This document shows positions 22,558-30,327 of a stretch of 30,408 nt of DNA, one piece after another (within the stretch, counting starts at the first letter, position 1; each line of letters starts with the position of its first letter). This DNA is from a virus. A model generated the notes under the pieces. The model made no database searches and was not told the origin of the DNA. It saw only the letters and a list, made by a program, of their open reading frames with translations. The DNA is taken from positions 1 to 30,408 of the IMG/VR virus record IMGVR_UViG_3300030099_008287, one strand, 5' to 3'. Both the position numbers and the translations under genes were made by a program.

Positions 22558-22699
22558 AAATTCCAACCCAACATAAAAATGCTACAAAAAAACTAACTAA
22601 ACTAAACCATTCTCCAGCAAGGGCATATACAAAAGCTATGCAAATATTAAGGTAAGCCAAAAAAAGACAAAATTTACCTCTGGCATTTAAGTTCTTCAA
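22529..22699 (-). CDS. Possible 56-residue two-helix membrane peptide
   Basis: A short frame spans the gap between the dehydratase and acyl-CoA dehydrogenase genes and overlaps both. From TTG at 22699 it encodes a basic start (KNLNARGK), two hydrophobic segments (FCLFLAYLNICIAFVYALAG and WFSLVSFFVAFLCWVGI) and a basic end YDKRSRKVP, a sensible positive-inside pattern for a hairpin membrane protein. It explains an otherwise empty 100-base gap in a region where genes touch. Against it: no Shine-Dalgarno near the TTG, and the start is uncertain. It is probable but unproven. Confidence 0.4.
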   Translation of the reverse strand: MKNLNARGKFCLFLAYLNICIAFVYALAGEWFSLVSFFVAFLCWVGIYDKRSRKVP

Positions 22700-23774
22700 G
22701 GTTCGGATATGGGTTTAAGTGCTTGTAGTCATTGTTAAACATTTTATGCACGAGGCCCACAAAGTCTGTTTTTCTTTGCCAACCCAATTCTTTCTCTGCT
22801 CTAAATGGGTTTCCGCATAATTGATGAACCTCTGCAGGTCGATAGAATTTTGGGTTTACCTCAAAAATCAATTGCCCGTTACAAATTGGGCCAGACAAAT
22901 AAAACTTTTCATCCGCCCCTTCCCCTTCTGATCTCCACTCTATGCCCGCAAACCTCAAGCATTCCTCAAGAAAATCTCTAATAGTGTGCATTTCTCCGCT
23001 GGCCAAAACATATTCTTCGGGTGTTTTTTGATTTAGCATTAGCCAGACTCCGTGCATAAAATCCTCTGCATCGCTCCAATCTCTTTGAGCTTCTAGGTTC
23101 CCGAGGGTCAATACTGGAATTTCTTTCTTTGATTCAATTGGCAAGCCATTACATTCAATTGCATATTTAAGTTTTGCTATTCCGTCTGTAATTTTTCTTG
23201 TTACAAAGTCAATGCCCCTTCTTTCTCCTTCGTGATTAAAAAGCCAACCTTGAATCGCAAACAGTTGATAAGATTCTCTATAGACCCTTACTAGGTGTCT
23301 GGCTGCACACTTAGCAGCTCCATAGGGAGACTGCGGGCGAAGGGGGTGGGTTTCATCTTGTGGGCTATTAATTACATCTCCAAATTCTTCTGAAGATCCT
23401 GCATTATAAAACCTACAGTTTGGCGCAAACCTCCTTATAGATTCTAGGATATGAAGAACCGCATCTGAGTCTGTTATCCAGGTTTGTATTGGGTAATCCC
23501 AACTTCCAGCAACAAATGATTGTGCGGCAAAGTTGATAAAATATTGGGGTTGGTGGGTGATTACAACGTCTCTAATACTATGCGCATCATTTAGATCCAT
23601 ATTAATCAATGAGAACCTAGGTTCGTTCTCGAGATGTTTAATATTGTCGTGGTTTTTTACGCTCAATCTTCGAGCGGTACCAACCACTAGAAGATTTGTA
23701 TTCTTTAACAGGTAGTCAACCATAAGGCTGCCGTCTTGACCTGTAACTCCAGTTACTATAACTTTTTCTCTCAT
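22674..23774 (-). CDS. gmd: GDP-mannose 4,6-dehydratase
   Basis: 366 residues. It is an extended short-chain dehydrogenase that converts GDP-mannose to GDP-4-keto-6-deoxymannose, the entry to GDP-fucose, rhamnose and related deoxysugars. The Rossmann motif is TGVTGQDG near the N-terminus; NAGSSEEFGDV supplies the catalytic Ser/Glu region and SPYGAAK the Tyr-x3-Lys pair. NHEGERRGIDFVTRKI and GNLEAQRDWSDAEDF are Gmd signatures. The length is that of bacterial Gmd. The start shares a base with the ClpP stop (TAATG). In phages such genes are thought to modify cell-surface polysaccharide, or sugars on the virion or DNA; no glycosyltransferase or epimerase is visible here to say which. Confidence 0.96.
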   Translation of the reverse strand: MREKVIVTGVTGQDGSLMVDYLLKNTNLLVVGTARRLSVKNHDNIKHLENEPRFSLINMDLNDAHSIRDVVITHQPQYFINFAAQSFVAGSWDYPIQTWITDSDAVLHILESIRRFAPNCRFYNAGSSEEFGDVINSPQDETHPLRPQSPYGAAKCAARHLVRVYRESYQLFAIQGWLFNHEGERRGIDFVTRKITDGIAKLKYAIECNGLPIESKKEIPVLTLGNLEAQRDWSDAEDFMHGVWLMLNQKTPEEYVLASGEMHTIRDFLEECLRFAGIEWRSEGEGADEKFYLSGPICNGQLIFEVNPKFYRPAEVHQLCGNPFRAEKELGWQRKTDFVGLVHKMFNNDYKHLNPYPNLEELKCQR

Positions 23775-24478
23775 TATAACATAATTCCTTTAATTTCATC
23801 AACCAATCCCATCTCAAGGGCCTCGTCTGCGTTAATCCACCAGTCTTTTCTATCCCAGTTGCGTTTAATTTTTATTGAACTTAGATTAGATCTAGTAGTA
23901 AAAATATTAATAATTCTCTCTTCAATTCTTTTAATCAATTCAACTTCATCCTCAATTTCAAAAGATTTTCCAATAGCGCCAAAAGATGCTCTGTGAATTA
24001 GTATCCATGATTGATGACCTATCCACCGATTATCCCCAGCCTGAAGTAGTATACCTGCCATGGACGCCGCCATCCCAAGAGAGCCAGTTGTAATTTTATG
24101 ACCTCTAGACCTTAATTGTTGAATAAAGTCAAAAAGCTCAAATCCCGCAGTTATGCTGCCACCAGGAGATGCAAAGACTATTTCCATTGAGCTATCTGGA
24201 TCGAGCCTCGACCATTGTGTTAGTTTTTGTCTGCATTTAACAACGGTTGTTTTATCAACCGCACCATTAAATCTATAGACCCTGTTTTCTGAATCGGAGG
24301 CTTTTATTTTGTCTTCAGCCTTTTTTAATTTTTTTAATTCAATTGTCTCTTTTTCAGCTTTTGCTTCAGCAGTTATAGCGTCTGCTTCTGCTTTTCTAGC
24401 CTCAGCTTCAATCTTCTTTGTCTCTGCTTTTATCTTTTCTGCGTTGGCTTTTTGTTCTTCTTTTGATCGATCAGTCAT
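23774..24478 (-). CDS. clpP: ClpP-type serine protease with N-terminal coiled coil
   Basis: 234 residues. The ClpP fold occupies about 62-234 with a complete catalytic triad: Ser139 in GMAASM, His162 in LIHRAS, and Asp212 in NWDRKDWW, before ADEALEMGLVDEI. SPGGSITAG is the conserved oxyanion/substrate strand. Instead of the usual short propeptide, residues 5-60 are an Ala/Glu/Lys-rich coiled coil (KIKAETKKIEAEARKAEADA). Two readings are possible. It may partner the phage ClpC-like unfoldase, whose MGF loop predicts ClpP docking. Alternatively it may be a ClpP-related head maturation protease, a known phage class, in which a coiled coil would act as a scaffold tether. The neighbours are metabolic and replication genes, which favours the first. 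It overlaps the Nudix stop by 8 bases. Confidence 0.92.
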   Translation of the reverse strand: MTDRSKEEQKANAEKIKAETKKIEAEARKAEADAITAEAKAEKETIELKKLKKAEDKIKASDSENRVYRFNGAVDKTTVVKCRQKLTQWSRLDPDSSMEIVFASPGGSITAGFELFDFIQQLRSRGHKITTGSLGMAASMAGILLQAGDNRWIGHQSWILIHRASFGAIGKSFEIEDEVELIKRIEERIINIFTTRSNLSSIKIKRNWDRKDWWINADEALEMGLVDEIKGIML

Positions 24479-24869
24479 CTTTAGTTAGTTTTAATATTGA
24501 GTTTTTAATTTCTTTTGATATGGGCTCTGGGAAAAAACTTTTATTTAAGCTAAAGTATCCCCACTCGGTGTGTTCATAAGCATCTTCTGCGTTTGGGTCT
24601 GGGAATACAAGTGATTGCACCTCATGTACATATACATAGAACATACCTTCTCCGTCTTTAAATTCACACAAATATCTTAAGGGCTTATCAACCATAATTC
24701 TAGTCTCTTCAAATAATTCTCTTTTTGCACAACAGGCCGTAGACTCTTCCTTTTCAACCAAGCCTGCAGGTATAGACCAATAGCCAGCATATGCACATCC
24801 ATTATCTGCCCTTCTTCCAAGGAGAATACTGTTCTCGTATTTTACTATAACTCCAGCGTAATTTTTCAT
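24471..24869 (-). CDS. Nudix hydrolase
   Basis: 132 residues from ATG at 24869, which shares a base with the upstream nuclease stop (TAATG); an upstream in-frame start at 24917 would give 148 residues and overlap that gene. The Nudix box is GLVEKEESTACCAKRELFEE followed by TRI: G-x5-E-x7-R-E-x2-E-E, with all metal-binding glutamates, though the Gly near the box end is replaced by Arg. WSIPAGLVEK and the flanking strand IVKYENSILLGRR are typical of small MutT/ADP-ribose-type Nudix proteins. It probably hydrolyses a nucleoside diphosphate derivative such as an oxidised dNTP, ADP-ribose or a nucleotide sugar; the substrate cannot be told. It sits in the metabolic tail of the replication operon. 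Confidence 0.92.
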   Translation of the reverse strand: MKNYAGVIVKYENSILLGRRADNGCAYAGYWSIPAGLVEKEESTACCAKRELFEETRIMVDKPLRYLCEFKDGEGMFYVYVHEVQSLVFPDPNAEDAYEHTEWGYFSLNKSFFPEPISKEIKNSILKLTKDD

Positions 24870-25945
24870 TATGAAAGAAAGTCGTCTATTTTTTTCTTGT
24901 TTTGCCAGTGCGGGCAACCATCATATTTCATTCTTTTGATTGATTCTCCTTTTGACTCGTTAGCCACTAATAACTCTTTTTCTTCTTTAAATTTTGTTTT
25001 GATTATCTTACCGTTTTGGTCCAGCAGTGCGTAATAGGTTATTGGCTTTCTAAAGGGACATATAAAGGCTTTTATCTTATTTCCTAACTTATCTTTTACT
25101 GGTTTCCCGTAGGACATTTTGTAGCCATCTTTACCGCAAGCTAGTGGTCCGCCAAACGTGCCATCTTTGGGGTAGTCTTGAGTAGCGGCATAATTTGAGG
25201 TGGCCTTTTGGTAATCATAATTTTCAAGATATTTATTAAACTGAGTTAATTGGTATTCGAAGCCCTCTAGTTCCTCATCGGAAATTTCATCCATCTTCAT
25301 AAAACCCTTTCCATATGAGCCCAACATATCTTTTTCTAGATCAAATCTTAAAAATAAGAACTCTGCTCGGGGCTTAGATTTTGGCATCAAGTGTTTCACC
25401 GCAAGGCAGTAAATTAAGTTCTGTAAGTTATCTGTAATTTCTTTGCCCTTGAATACCTGCTTACTACTCTTAAAATCCCTAATAACTACAGAATTATCCT
25501 TATATACGAACATTTTATCTATATATCCCCTAATGGCATAGCGCTTATCTCCCTCATTTATTTCGAGGTCAAAGAATTTTTCAGAAACAGCCTTTTTTAA
25601 GTCCCCTTTTTCTTCTCCAAAAAAATCACAACGAAGGCCGTTAACTATCATTTCGTCTATCAACTGAAGGTTTTCTTCATCGTTGACTAAAAGTTCCTCC
25701 GCTTCTTTTTTCACTTGGGCCGCAACGACTTTAGTGTTCCATATAGTGCCTTCTTTAACGATTGTATTAAACTCTCTCTTATGCTTATCTCCAAGCAGTT
25801 CGAATATGTTGTGACAAATTGTTCCCCTGCTAGCCCCTTCGTTTGAGGTGTCAGGTAGCTTTAGGACATATTTGCAATAATAAGTCCATGAGCACTGTTG
25901 TGCAGTTTTTATTCTACTTGCTGAGAGTTTTACTGTATCGCTCAT
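24869..25945 (-). CDS. PD-(D/E)XK nuclease, RecB/Cas4-like
   Basis: 358 residues. The N-terminal LSASRIKTAQQCSWTYYCKY is the S-x-S-R motif with a following Cys, typical of RecB/Cas4 nucleases. The motifs then run in order: H45 in GTICHNIFE, D143 in GYIDKM, D157-x-K159 in VVIRDFKSSK, and Q175...Y179 in NLQNLIYC. Several cysteines near the C-terminus (ACGKDG, FICPF, DGCPHW), together with C18, could ligate an iron-sulfur cluster as in Cas4 and AddB. Such enzymes process single-stranded DNA ends; phage Cas4-like proteins are common and usually sit in replication modules. It overlaps the primase stop (ATGA) and is followed by the Nudix gene. No Cas1/Cas2 or CRISPR array is present, so the role is recombination or end-processing rather than adaptation. 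Confidence 0.88.
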   Translation of the reverse strand: MSDTVKLSASRIKTAQQCSWTYYCKYVLKLPDTSNEGASRGTICHNIFELLGDKHKREFNTIVKEGTIWNTKVVAAQVKKEAEELLVNDEENLQLIDEMIVNGLRCDFFGEEKGDLKKAVSEKFFDLEINEGDKRYAIRGYIDKMFVYKDNSVVIRDFKSSKQVFKGKEITDNLQNLIYCLAVKHLMPKSKPRAEFLFLRFDLEKDMLGSYGKGFMKMDEISDEELEGFEYQLTQFNKYLENYDYQKATSNYAATQDYPKDGTFGGPLACGKDGYKMSYGKPVKDKLGNKIKAFICPFRKPITYYALLDQNGKIIKTKFKEEKELLVANESKGESIKRMKYDGCPHWQNKKKIDDFLS

Positions 25946-26982
25946 TCCAAACTATCTGTTATAATTTTTTTGTTTTTTAAAAGCTGCTTTGATAGTTTGC
26001 TTGATATTTCATCTATCTTTTTTAAGATGAAGGTCTTTTGAGTTTTAGCTTCCATTGATGATAACTTTTGCGCCCATGTTTTAAAGTCATCTTTTGTCAT
26101 GTCTCCAAAATCATTTGCTGTTGGTAGACATATCACTATTTTATTAGGATCAAAGTATTTTACTAATTTTAGATAATTTTTTATACATCCATTTAGCCCC
26201 CTGTTTTCGCCTTGGTCGGAATCATTGTTCAGGGACAATATAATTCTGTCTGGATTTATAGCCACAAGAGCGCATAAAAGTTTAGGAGAGATATCCAGAC
26301 CAAATGTAACCAAGGCGTTATCAAAGCCAGACTCATGAAGGTTAATTAAATCGCCAATACTCTCGACGAGAATGACTTCCTTTTTTTCAGCTATAAAAGA
26401 CTCTATCTTCTTATCGACGTGAAGTGGATAAATCCAGTTAGTCTTTCTTCCTATATGTTTCCATTTTGGGCGATTTTCCGAAACAGTCATATCCCTGCCA
26501 GAGAATCCATGAATTTGCCCAAACTCATTATATATTGGAAAAACAAATCTTTTATTTAATTGTCCAGTCGTTGCAAACCCACCCTTAAGGCGCTTTAGGG
26601 TTTCATTCCCTATGCCCTTATCGTTATAAAATTTATAGTGTGGGAGAAGTTTAGATAGACAATCTTCTGGGTATATTTCTTCCATTTGAATTTTTTCTGA
26701 AGATTTTCTTTTTGTATAAAGAACTCCCATATTATCTTCTTCAAGATATTTTTTGACTTCATTTGGGTCGTTTGTTCCAAGCGTAACCTCGATAAGCCTC
26801 TGAAACGGGGAGAATTTACTTCCCTCCACATAATCTTTCCAGACGCCAGTATCCTTGTATATTTGTATAGCCGTATTATTATCGCCATTCCTAAAGATTG
26901 CGTTTGTTTGCCAATAGGCTCCCCTGTCTGCAAGCTTGTACCCAAGCTCCGTAAGTGATTGCTTAATCTTATCTGCGTCCAT
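25942..26982 (-). CDS. DnaG-type primase lacking zinc-finger cysteines
   Basis: 346 residues. The RNA polymerase core is recognised from KRFVFPIYNEFGQIHGFSGR and the Toprim domain: E207 in VILVESIGDLINLHE and D254-S-D256 in LSLNNDSDQGENRG. The first ~70 residues keep the length and pattern of a CHC2 zinc-ribbon domain (YWQTNAIFRNGD, VWKDYVEGSKFSPFQRLIEV) but contain none of its Cys/His metal ligands. The zinc site therefore appears lost while the fold may be kept. Primes DNA synthesis for the polymerase encoded at 4517-7078. It begins 1 base after the helicase stop, as with the T4 gp41/gp61-type helicase-primase pair. The C-terminal ~60 residues are helical and may bind the helicase. Confidence 0.9.
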   Translation of the reverse strand: MDADKIKQSLTELGYKLADRGAYWQTNAIFRNGDNNTAIQIYKDTGVWKDYVEGSKFSPFQRLIEVTLGTNDPNEVKKYLEEDNMGVLYTKRKSSEKIQMEEIYPEDCLSKLLPHYKFYNDKGIGNETLKRLKGGFATTGQLNKRFVFPIYNEFGQIHGFSGRDMTVSENRPKWKHIGRKTNWIYPLHVDKKIESFIAEKKEVILVESIGDLINLHESGFDNALVTFGLDISPKLLCALVAINPDRIILSLNNDSDQGENRGLNGCIKNYLKLVKYFDPNKIVICLPTANDFGDMTKDDFKTWAQKLSSMEAKTQKTFILKKIDEISSKLSKQLLKNKKIITDSLE

Positions 26983-26983
26983 A

Positions 26984-28498
26984 TTAAATCTCTGGTACTA
27001 GATCGATTCCGTCTTGATCTGGGGATACTCCTTCAAAATCCATGTGGTCTACCATATCTTGAAGATCTCCCTTCTCTGTAATATTGAAATTTTCCATATG
27101 AAGATTGATATAGTTTTTTCTCTTGCTTCCGTCGGGCATTTCAACTGGCTGAGTGGCTCTATGGACATCTTTACCTAGCCATCTGTATTTAAGGCAGATT
27201 AATTTATGGGTTCCGAAGTCGGGTGGCTCTGACTGAATTTCATCCATGGTTTTTTGCCTTAATAGAAACAAGTGAGAACAAAATTGAGTGATTTGATCAG
27301 AAAGAGAAACAATGCTCTCATCGTCAACTATAGACTCTGAGTTTCTATTATTGGTTATACCAAGCCTATTGCTCTGAACGCTGGTTAACATGGCCACACA
27401 AGGCCCATTTTCAAAACAAAGTTCTTTTTGAATTAGTTGCTTAAATTTGTCTACCATTCTGCCGACAACCTCCCAAGAGCTTAGACCCTTTTGTGTTTCA
27501 TAAGTTGTTTTAATATAATCAAAACTAAATATTAGAGGGTTACCTCTTCCGACCTCTGAAAAATAGAACCTTCTTATAATATTTGCCATGCTTTCTACTG
27601 TATGTCCCGCAACGTTGTAATAGTAAAACTTAAAATTCTTAACCTTATTCCATGTGGATCTAACTTTTTCCACGACATCTTCGCCCGCTTGCCTCCATCT
27701 TCCCGTTTCCAAAAGATGCATTGGAACTCCAGATAGAGCAGAGCACTGTCTAATTATCAACTCCTCCTTGCTCATTTCTCCGTTATCAAAGTGAAGAACT
27801 GGAATGTTATTGTTTTTTTCAGAAACCTTAGTGCAGAAATCCATGCAAAATTGTGTCTTGCCTACTCCAGCCCTAGCAACAACGACAGAAATATTACCTG
27901 GCCTAAGCAAAGACCCATAGTTGTCATTAACCCTTTCGTGTGGGCCCATTAGTCCAAATTCGTCAACTGGGTTATTTCCTCGGTCTTCTATAAACTCTTC
28001 CATTTCCTCAAAAAGATTCTCTGGGATCTCTCCACCTATTTCGTATAGATTAATTTGCTTATTGTATATAGAGTCTGCCTCTGAAACTATTTCATGGTAA
28101 GATGAGTTCGGCGACATTGATTTCATCTTTTTTGCAACATCAATAGATGAATCGTGAATCTCCCTTCTGATAGTCAGCTTCTTTAGCTCTTGGGCTGTTT
28201 TAATCACTCCCTCGCTTGAGATTTGTCTCATAGAAAGTGCTTTTATATAATCGCCAATATTTATATTATCCTCAAAAGATATGCCTAAGGCCGTAACCCT
28301 TTGAGATAAAATCACATCATCCAAAGATTCTCCAGATTCCAAAGCTTGTCGGAGTACGCAAAAGATAGTTTTGTTAACAAGAGTGTTTTCTGAGAAAAAA
28401 TCCTTATCTGAGATAAATGGAGCTATGGATGGGTAGCTCTCTGGAAATTTAATCAGCCCTGCTAGTAGGTGTTGTTCTAGTTCGTATGAGTATACCAT
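26984..28498 (-). CDS. Replicative DNA helicase, DnaB/gp41 type
   Basis: 504 residues. A DnaB N-terminal helical domain (YELEQHLLAGLIKFPESYPS) is followed by a linker and a RecA-like motor with Walker A ARAGVGKT at 208-215. The Walker B region is LIFSFDYIKT, and downstream motifs include VAMLTSVQSNR and LICLKYRWLGKD. The hexamer unwinds the fork ahead of the phage polymerase. It is transcribed from its own promoter at 28505-28533, from which the mRNA should begin at the ATG (no leader, no Shine-Dalgarno), and is followed at once by the primase gene. A perfect 8-base inverted repeat spans the -10 and the start codon. The assignment is firm at the family level; DnaB versus T4 gp41 grouping would need a tree. 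Confidence 0.94.
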   Translation of the reverse strand: MVYSYELEQHLLAGLIKFPESYPSIAPFISDKDFFSENTLVNKTIFCVLRQALESGESLDDVILSQRVTALGISFEDNINIGDYIKALSMRQISSEGVIKTAQELKKLTIRREIHDSSIDVAKKMKSMSPNSSYHEIVSEADSIYNKQINLYEIGGEIPENLFEEMEEFIEDRGNNPVDEFGLMGPHERVNDNYGSLLRPGNISVVVARAGVGKTQFCMDFCTKVSEKNNNIPVLHFDNGEMSKEELIIRQCSALSGVPMHLLETGRWRQAGEDVVEKVRSTWNKVKNFKFYYYNVAGHTVESMANIIRRFYFSEVGRGNPLIFSFDYIKTTYETQKGLSSWEVVGRMVDKFKQLIQKELCFENGPCVAMLTSVQSNRLGITNNRNSESIVDDESIVSLSDQITQFCSHLFLLRQKTMDEIQSEPPDFGTHKLICLKYRWLGKDVHRATQPVEMPDGSKRKNYINLHMENFNITEKGDLQDMVDHMDFEGVSPDQDGIDLVPEI

Positions 28499-28504
28499 GC
28501 TTTC

Positions 28505-28533
28505 ATGGTATCATGTTTTTTACAAAAAGTCAA
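28505..28533 (-). promoter_or_regulatory. Sigma-70 promoter, extended -10, leaderless helicase
   Basis: On the minus strand: TTGACT (28533-28528), a 17-base spacer, TACCAT (28510-28505) preceded by TGA (extended -10), then six bases to ATG at 28498. The geometry is identical to the nrdB promoter. The stop codon of the upstream small gene lies inside the -35. A palindrome ATACCATG-CTTT-CATGGTAT (28492-28511) covers the -10 and the start codon. Confidence 0.75.
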
Positions 28534-28802
28534 GGATTATCTTCTTCGTCGATATCTTCTATTTTTAATTCATTGCAAGATACCTGCCTAAGATATTGCT
28601 CCAAAGCCTTTCTTAGTCCCATTTCAACTATAGGTGAGGAGGTTTTGGTTAAAATTGCTGGTTGGCCATTTTGGCTAACATAAGACAGAATAAAACCACT
28701 GTCTCCGTCATTGCATCCAGTGAATTCAAACAGTTGCGATAATATTCCCTCTGGCAACTGGAAGTCATCTAGATTTTCTGGATCTATTTCTTCTGGGTTC
28801 AT
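28530..28802 (-). CDS. Hypothetical acidic protein in the replication operon
   Basis: 90 residues. The N-terminus (MNPEEIDPENLDDFQLPEG) and C-terminus (IEDIDEEDNP) are strongly acidic, enclosing a compact core with alternating hydrophobic residues (GFILSYVSQNGQPAILTKTS) and a helix (VEMGLRKALEQYLRQV). No motif was recognised. It lies between the RecA-adjacent nuclease and the helicase, so a small replication or recombination accessory, for example a loader or an inhibitor of a neighbouring enzyme, is possible but only by position. Its stop codon is embedded in the helicase promoter. Confidence 0.65.
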   Translation of the reverse strand: MNPEEIDPENLDDFQLPEGILSQLFEFTGCNDGDSGFILSYVSQNGQPAILTKTSSPIVEMGLRKALEQYLRQVSCNELKIEDIDEEDNP

Positions 28803-28820
28803 TAAATTAATTTACACACA

Positions 28821-29231
28821 TTATAGTTCTACTCCAAATTTTTTGAATAGTTTTTTATCAATTGTGTCGCTCTCATATATCTCTATCAATGTAATGTCGT
28901 TAAGTTTGCAAAATGAAAGCTTATCTTGATCTCTCTTGAGTTGACTGATATAGTTCGCTTTATTACCTTGATGAAAAAATGGTACATATTTTGTATGTTG
29001 TTTTCCTTGAACCTCTACTGCAATTTTTTTATTTGCATTGTACAGATCCAAGGTTAGTTTTGTTCCTGCGACAGGAAACTCTTCAAATACAATATGATGA
29101 AGCCAGTGCCTTTTTAGGAACTGTTTAGCCTTGAATTGTATTTTGCTTCTACTGGGACCATCCCAGTCAATTAAATATTTTTTCGCTTTAGAGATTCCTC
29201 TAACTCTTCCTGTTAGGGTCTTAAAGCGCAT
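28821..29231 (-). CDS. Small PD-(D/E)XK endonuclease-like protein
   Basis: 136 residues from ATG at 29231, which overlaps the recombinase stop; a TTG at 29237 also begins the frame. The sequence TKLTLDLYNANKKIAVEVQG followed by KQH fits the D...E-x-Q/K core of Vsr/DUF559-like endonucleases, and LKRDQDKLSFCKLNDITLIE is the typical closing helix and strand. SRSKIQFKAKQFLKRHWL before it is a basic DNA-binding helix. Translational overlap with RecA suggests a recombination role such as a branch- or end-cleaving nuclease, but a free-standing homing-type nuclease would have the same fold. The catalytic set is inferred from sequence pattern only. Confidence 0.72.
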   Translation of the reverse strand: MRFKTLTGRVRGISKAKKYLIDWDGPSRSKIQFKAKQFLKRHWLHHIVFEEFPVAGTKLTLDLYNANKKIAVEVQGKQHTKYVPFFHQGNKANYISQLKRDQDKLSFCKLNDITLIEIYESDTIDKKLFKKFGVEL

Positions 29232-30327
29232 CTCCAAGCTTTTTGAAATCTTTATATAGGAAGTCTGTAATTTTTTTATTTGCTTCTAGATACTCTATTA
29301 GCTTGGGCTCTCCCTGAATTTTTTCTGGACAATCTATCTTTTTTTCTTTCAATTCTTTAATTAAGTCTTCTGAAAATGATATCCACGCCCCCTTTTTATC
29401 GATTAACTTAAATAGATATAGCATATCCAAAACCTCACGCTCTCTCCACACAGAGCTACCCTGGGCCCTTCCGTATTTAATTGGATATCTTACCTGTGCT
29501 CCAGTTTTTTCGTTTACAGATTTTCTAAATCTTATTTTACAGTAATGACCTATTGGAGATCCTTTGTCTTCAAGCTTTGATGCGTTTGGGTTTGGGAAAA
29601 TAATATCTGAATTATACCTATCTTCGAATTCAAGAATAAAGTTTGCATAGTGCTTGATCGCATTACCTCCAGCCTGTTTTACCTTTGGGCCTCCTCTGGC
29701 TGCGTATGGGTTAGTTGCAACCTCTACCCTAACTTGACTTGTTAGTATCATCATGTGTCCCATTTTAGATATAGGTAGGACCATTTTTTTAAGAAATACT
29801 GATGTGATAAGGGCTCCTCCAGCCACCTGCTCTGATTCAGCAAATGGTTTATCTATATCCCCAATCCTGCATAGCGCATCAACGCTATCTATGACAAACA
29901 TATATTTTTTGTTTTGTTCGTTGCGAAAAACGAGTTCCCTAATAAGTTCAAAAACTTTTTCGAAAATATTGCAGTCGAAGACAAAAAATCTATTTTCAGA
30001 TGTGTCTATTCCTGAGCGATTTAAAACTTCCGTACTCAATCTCCCTTCGCTTTTTATGTAAACCACCATGCCTTCATCTTTAAAATGTTCTTGGAAGTTT
30101 TTGGCAAATGCTAGTGCGCAGCTAGTTTTACCTCCTTCATTAACTCCAGTAAACCTATGAGCGCCAGAACAAAGTCCTCCTCCTAGGGCCATGTCAAGGT
30201 TTAGGCTGCCAGAGGATATCTTATAGTCTTCTGCCTCATAGTGGTTATAGTGATATTTTTTATTATCTTTATCTTCAAGAAAGCTGGCAATTTGCTCTTG
30301 TGATGTTAGTTTCTCTGCTTTACTCAT
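29221..30327 (-). CDS. RecA/UvsX-family recombinase
   Basis: 368 residues from ATG at 30327, chosen because AAGGA sits 8 bases upstream. The frame stays open to the window edge (TTG at 30393 is a longer option), so a longer N-terminus cannot be excluded. Walker A is GVNEGGKT (61-68), Walker B is KYMFVIDSVDALC, and ISSGSLNLDMALGGGL precedes the P-loop as in RecA. The L2/ssDNA-binding region is recognised from GGPKVKQAGGNAIKHYANFI, matching RecA GGNALKFYA. It forms the strand-exchange filament used for recombination-dependent replication and repair. The nuclease, helicase, primase and Cas4-like genes follow on the same strand, forming a recombination-replication module. Confidence 0.92.
   Translation of the reverse strand: MSKAEKLTSQEQIASFLEDKDNKKYHYNHYEAEDYKISSGSLNLDMALGGGLCSGAHRFTGVNEGGKTSCALAFAKNFQEHFKDEGMVVYIKSEGRLSTEVLNRSGIDTSENRFFVFDCNIFEKVFELIRELVFRNEQNKKYMFVIDSVDALCRIGDIDKPFAESEQVAGGALITSVFLKKMVLPISKMGHMMILTSQVRVEVATNPYAARGGPKVKQAGGNAIKHYANFILEFEDRYNSDIIFPNPNASKLEDKGSPIGHYCKIRFRKSVNEKTGAQVRYPIKYGRAQGSSVWREREVLDMLYLFKLIDKKGAWISFSEDLIKELKEKKIDCPEKIQGEPKLIEYLEANKKITDFLYKDFKKLGDAL

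Noticed and set aside
24869-25945. Cas4 as part of a CRISPR adaptation system
   Set aside because: No Cas1, Cas2 or repeat array in the window; neighbours are helicase, primase and Nudix, so this is a phage replication-associated nuclease.
28492-28511. RNA hairpin hiding the helicase start codon
   Set aside because: A promoter with the same geometry as three others puts the transcript start at the ATG, so one arm would not be in the RNA. It is kept only as a DNA palindrome.
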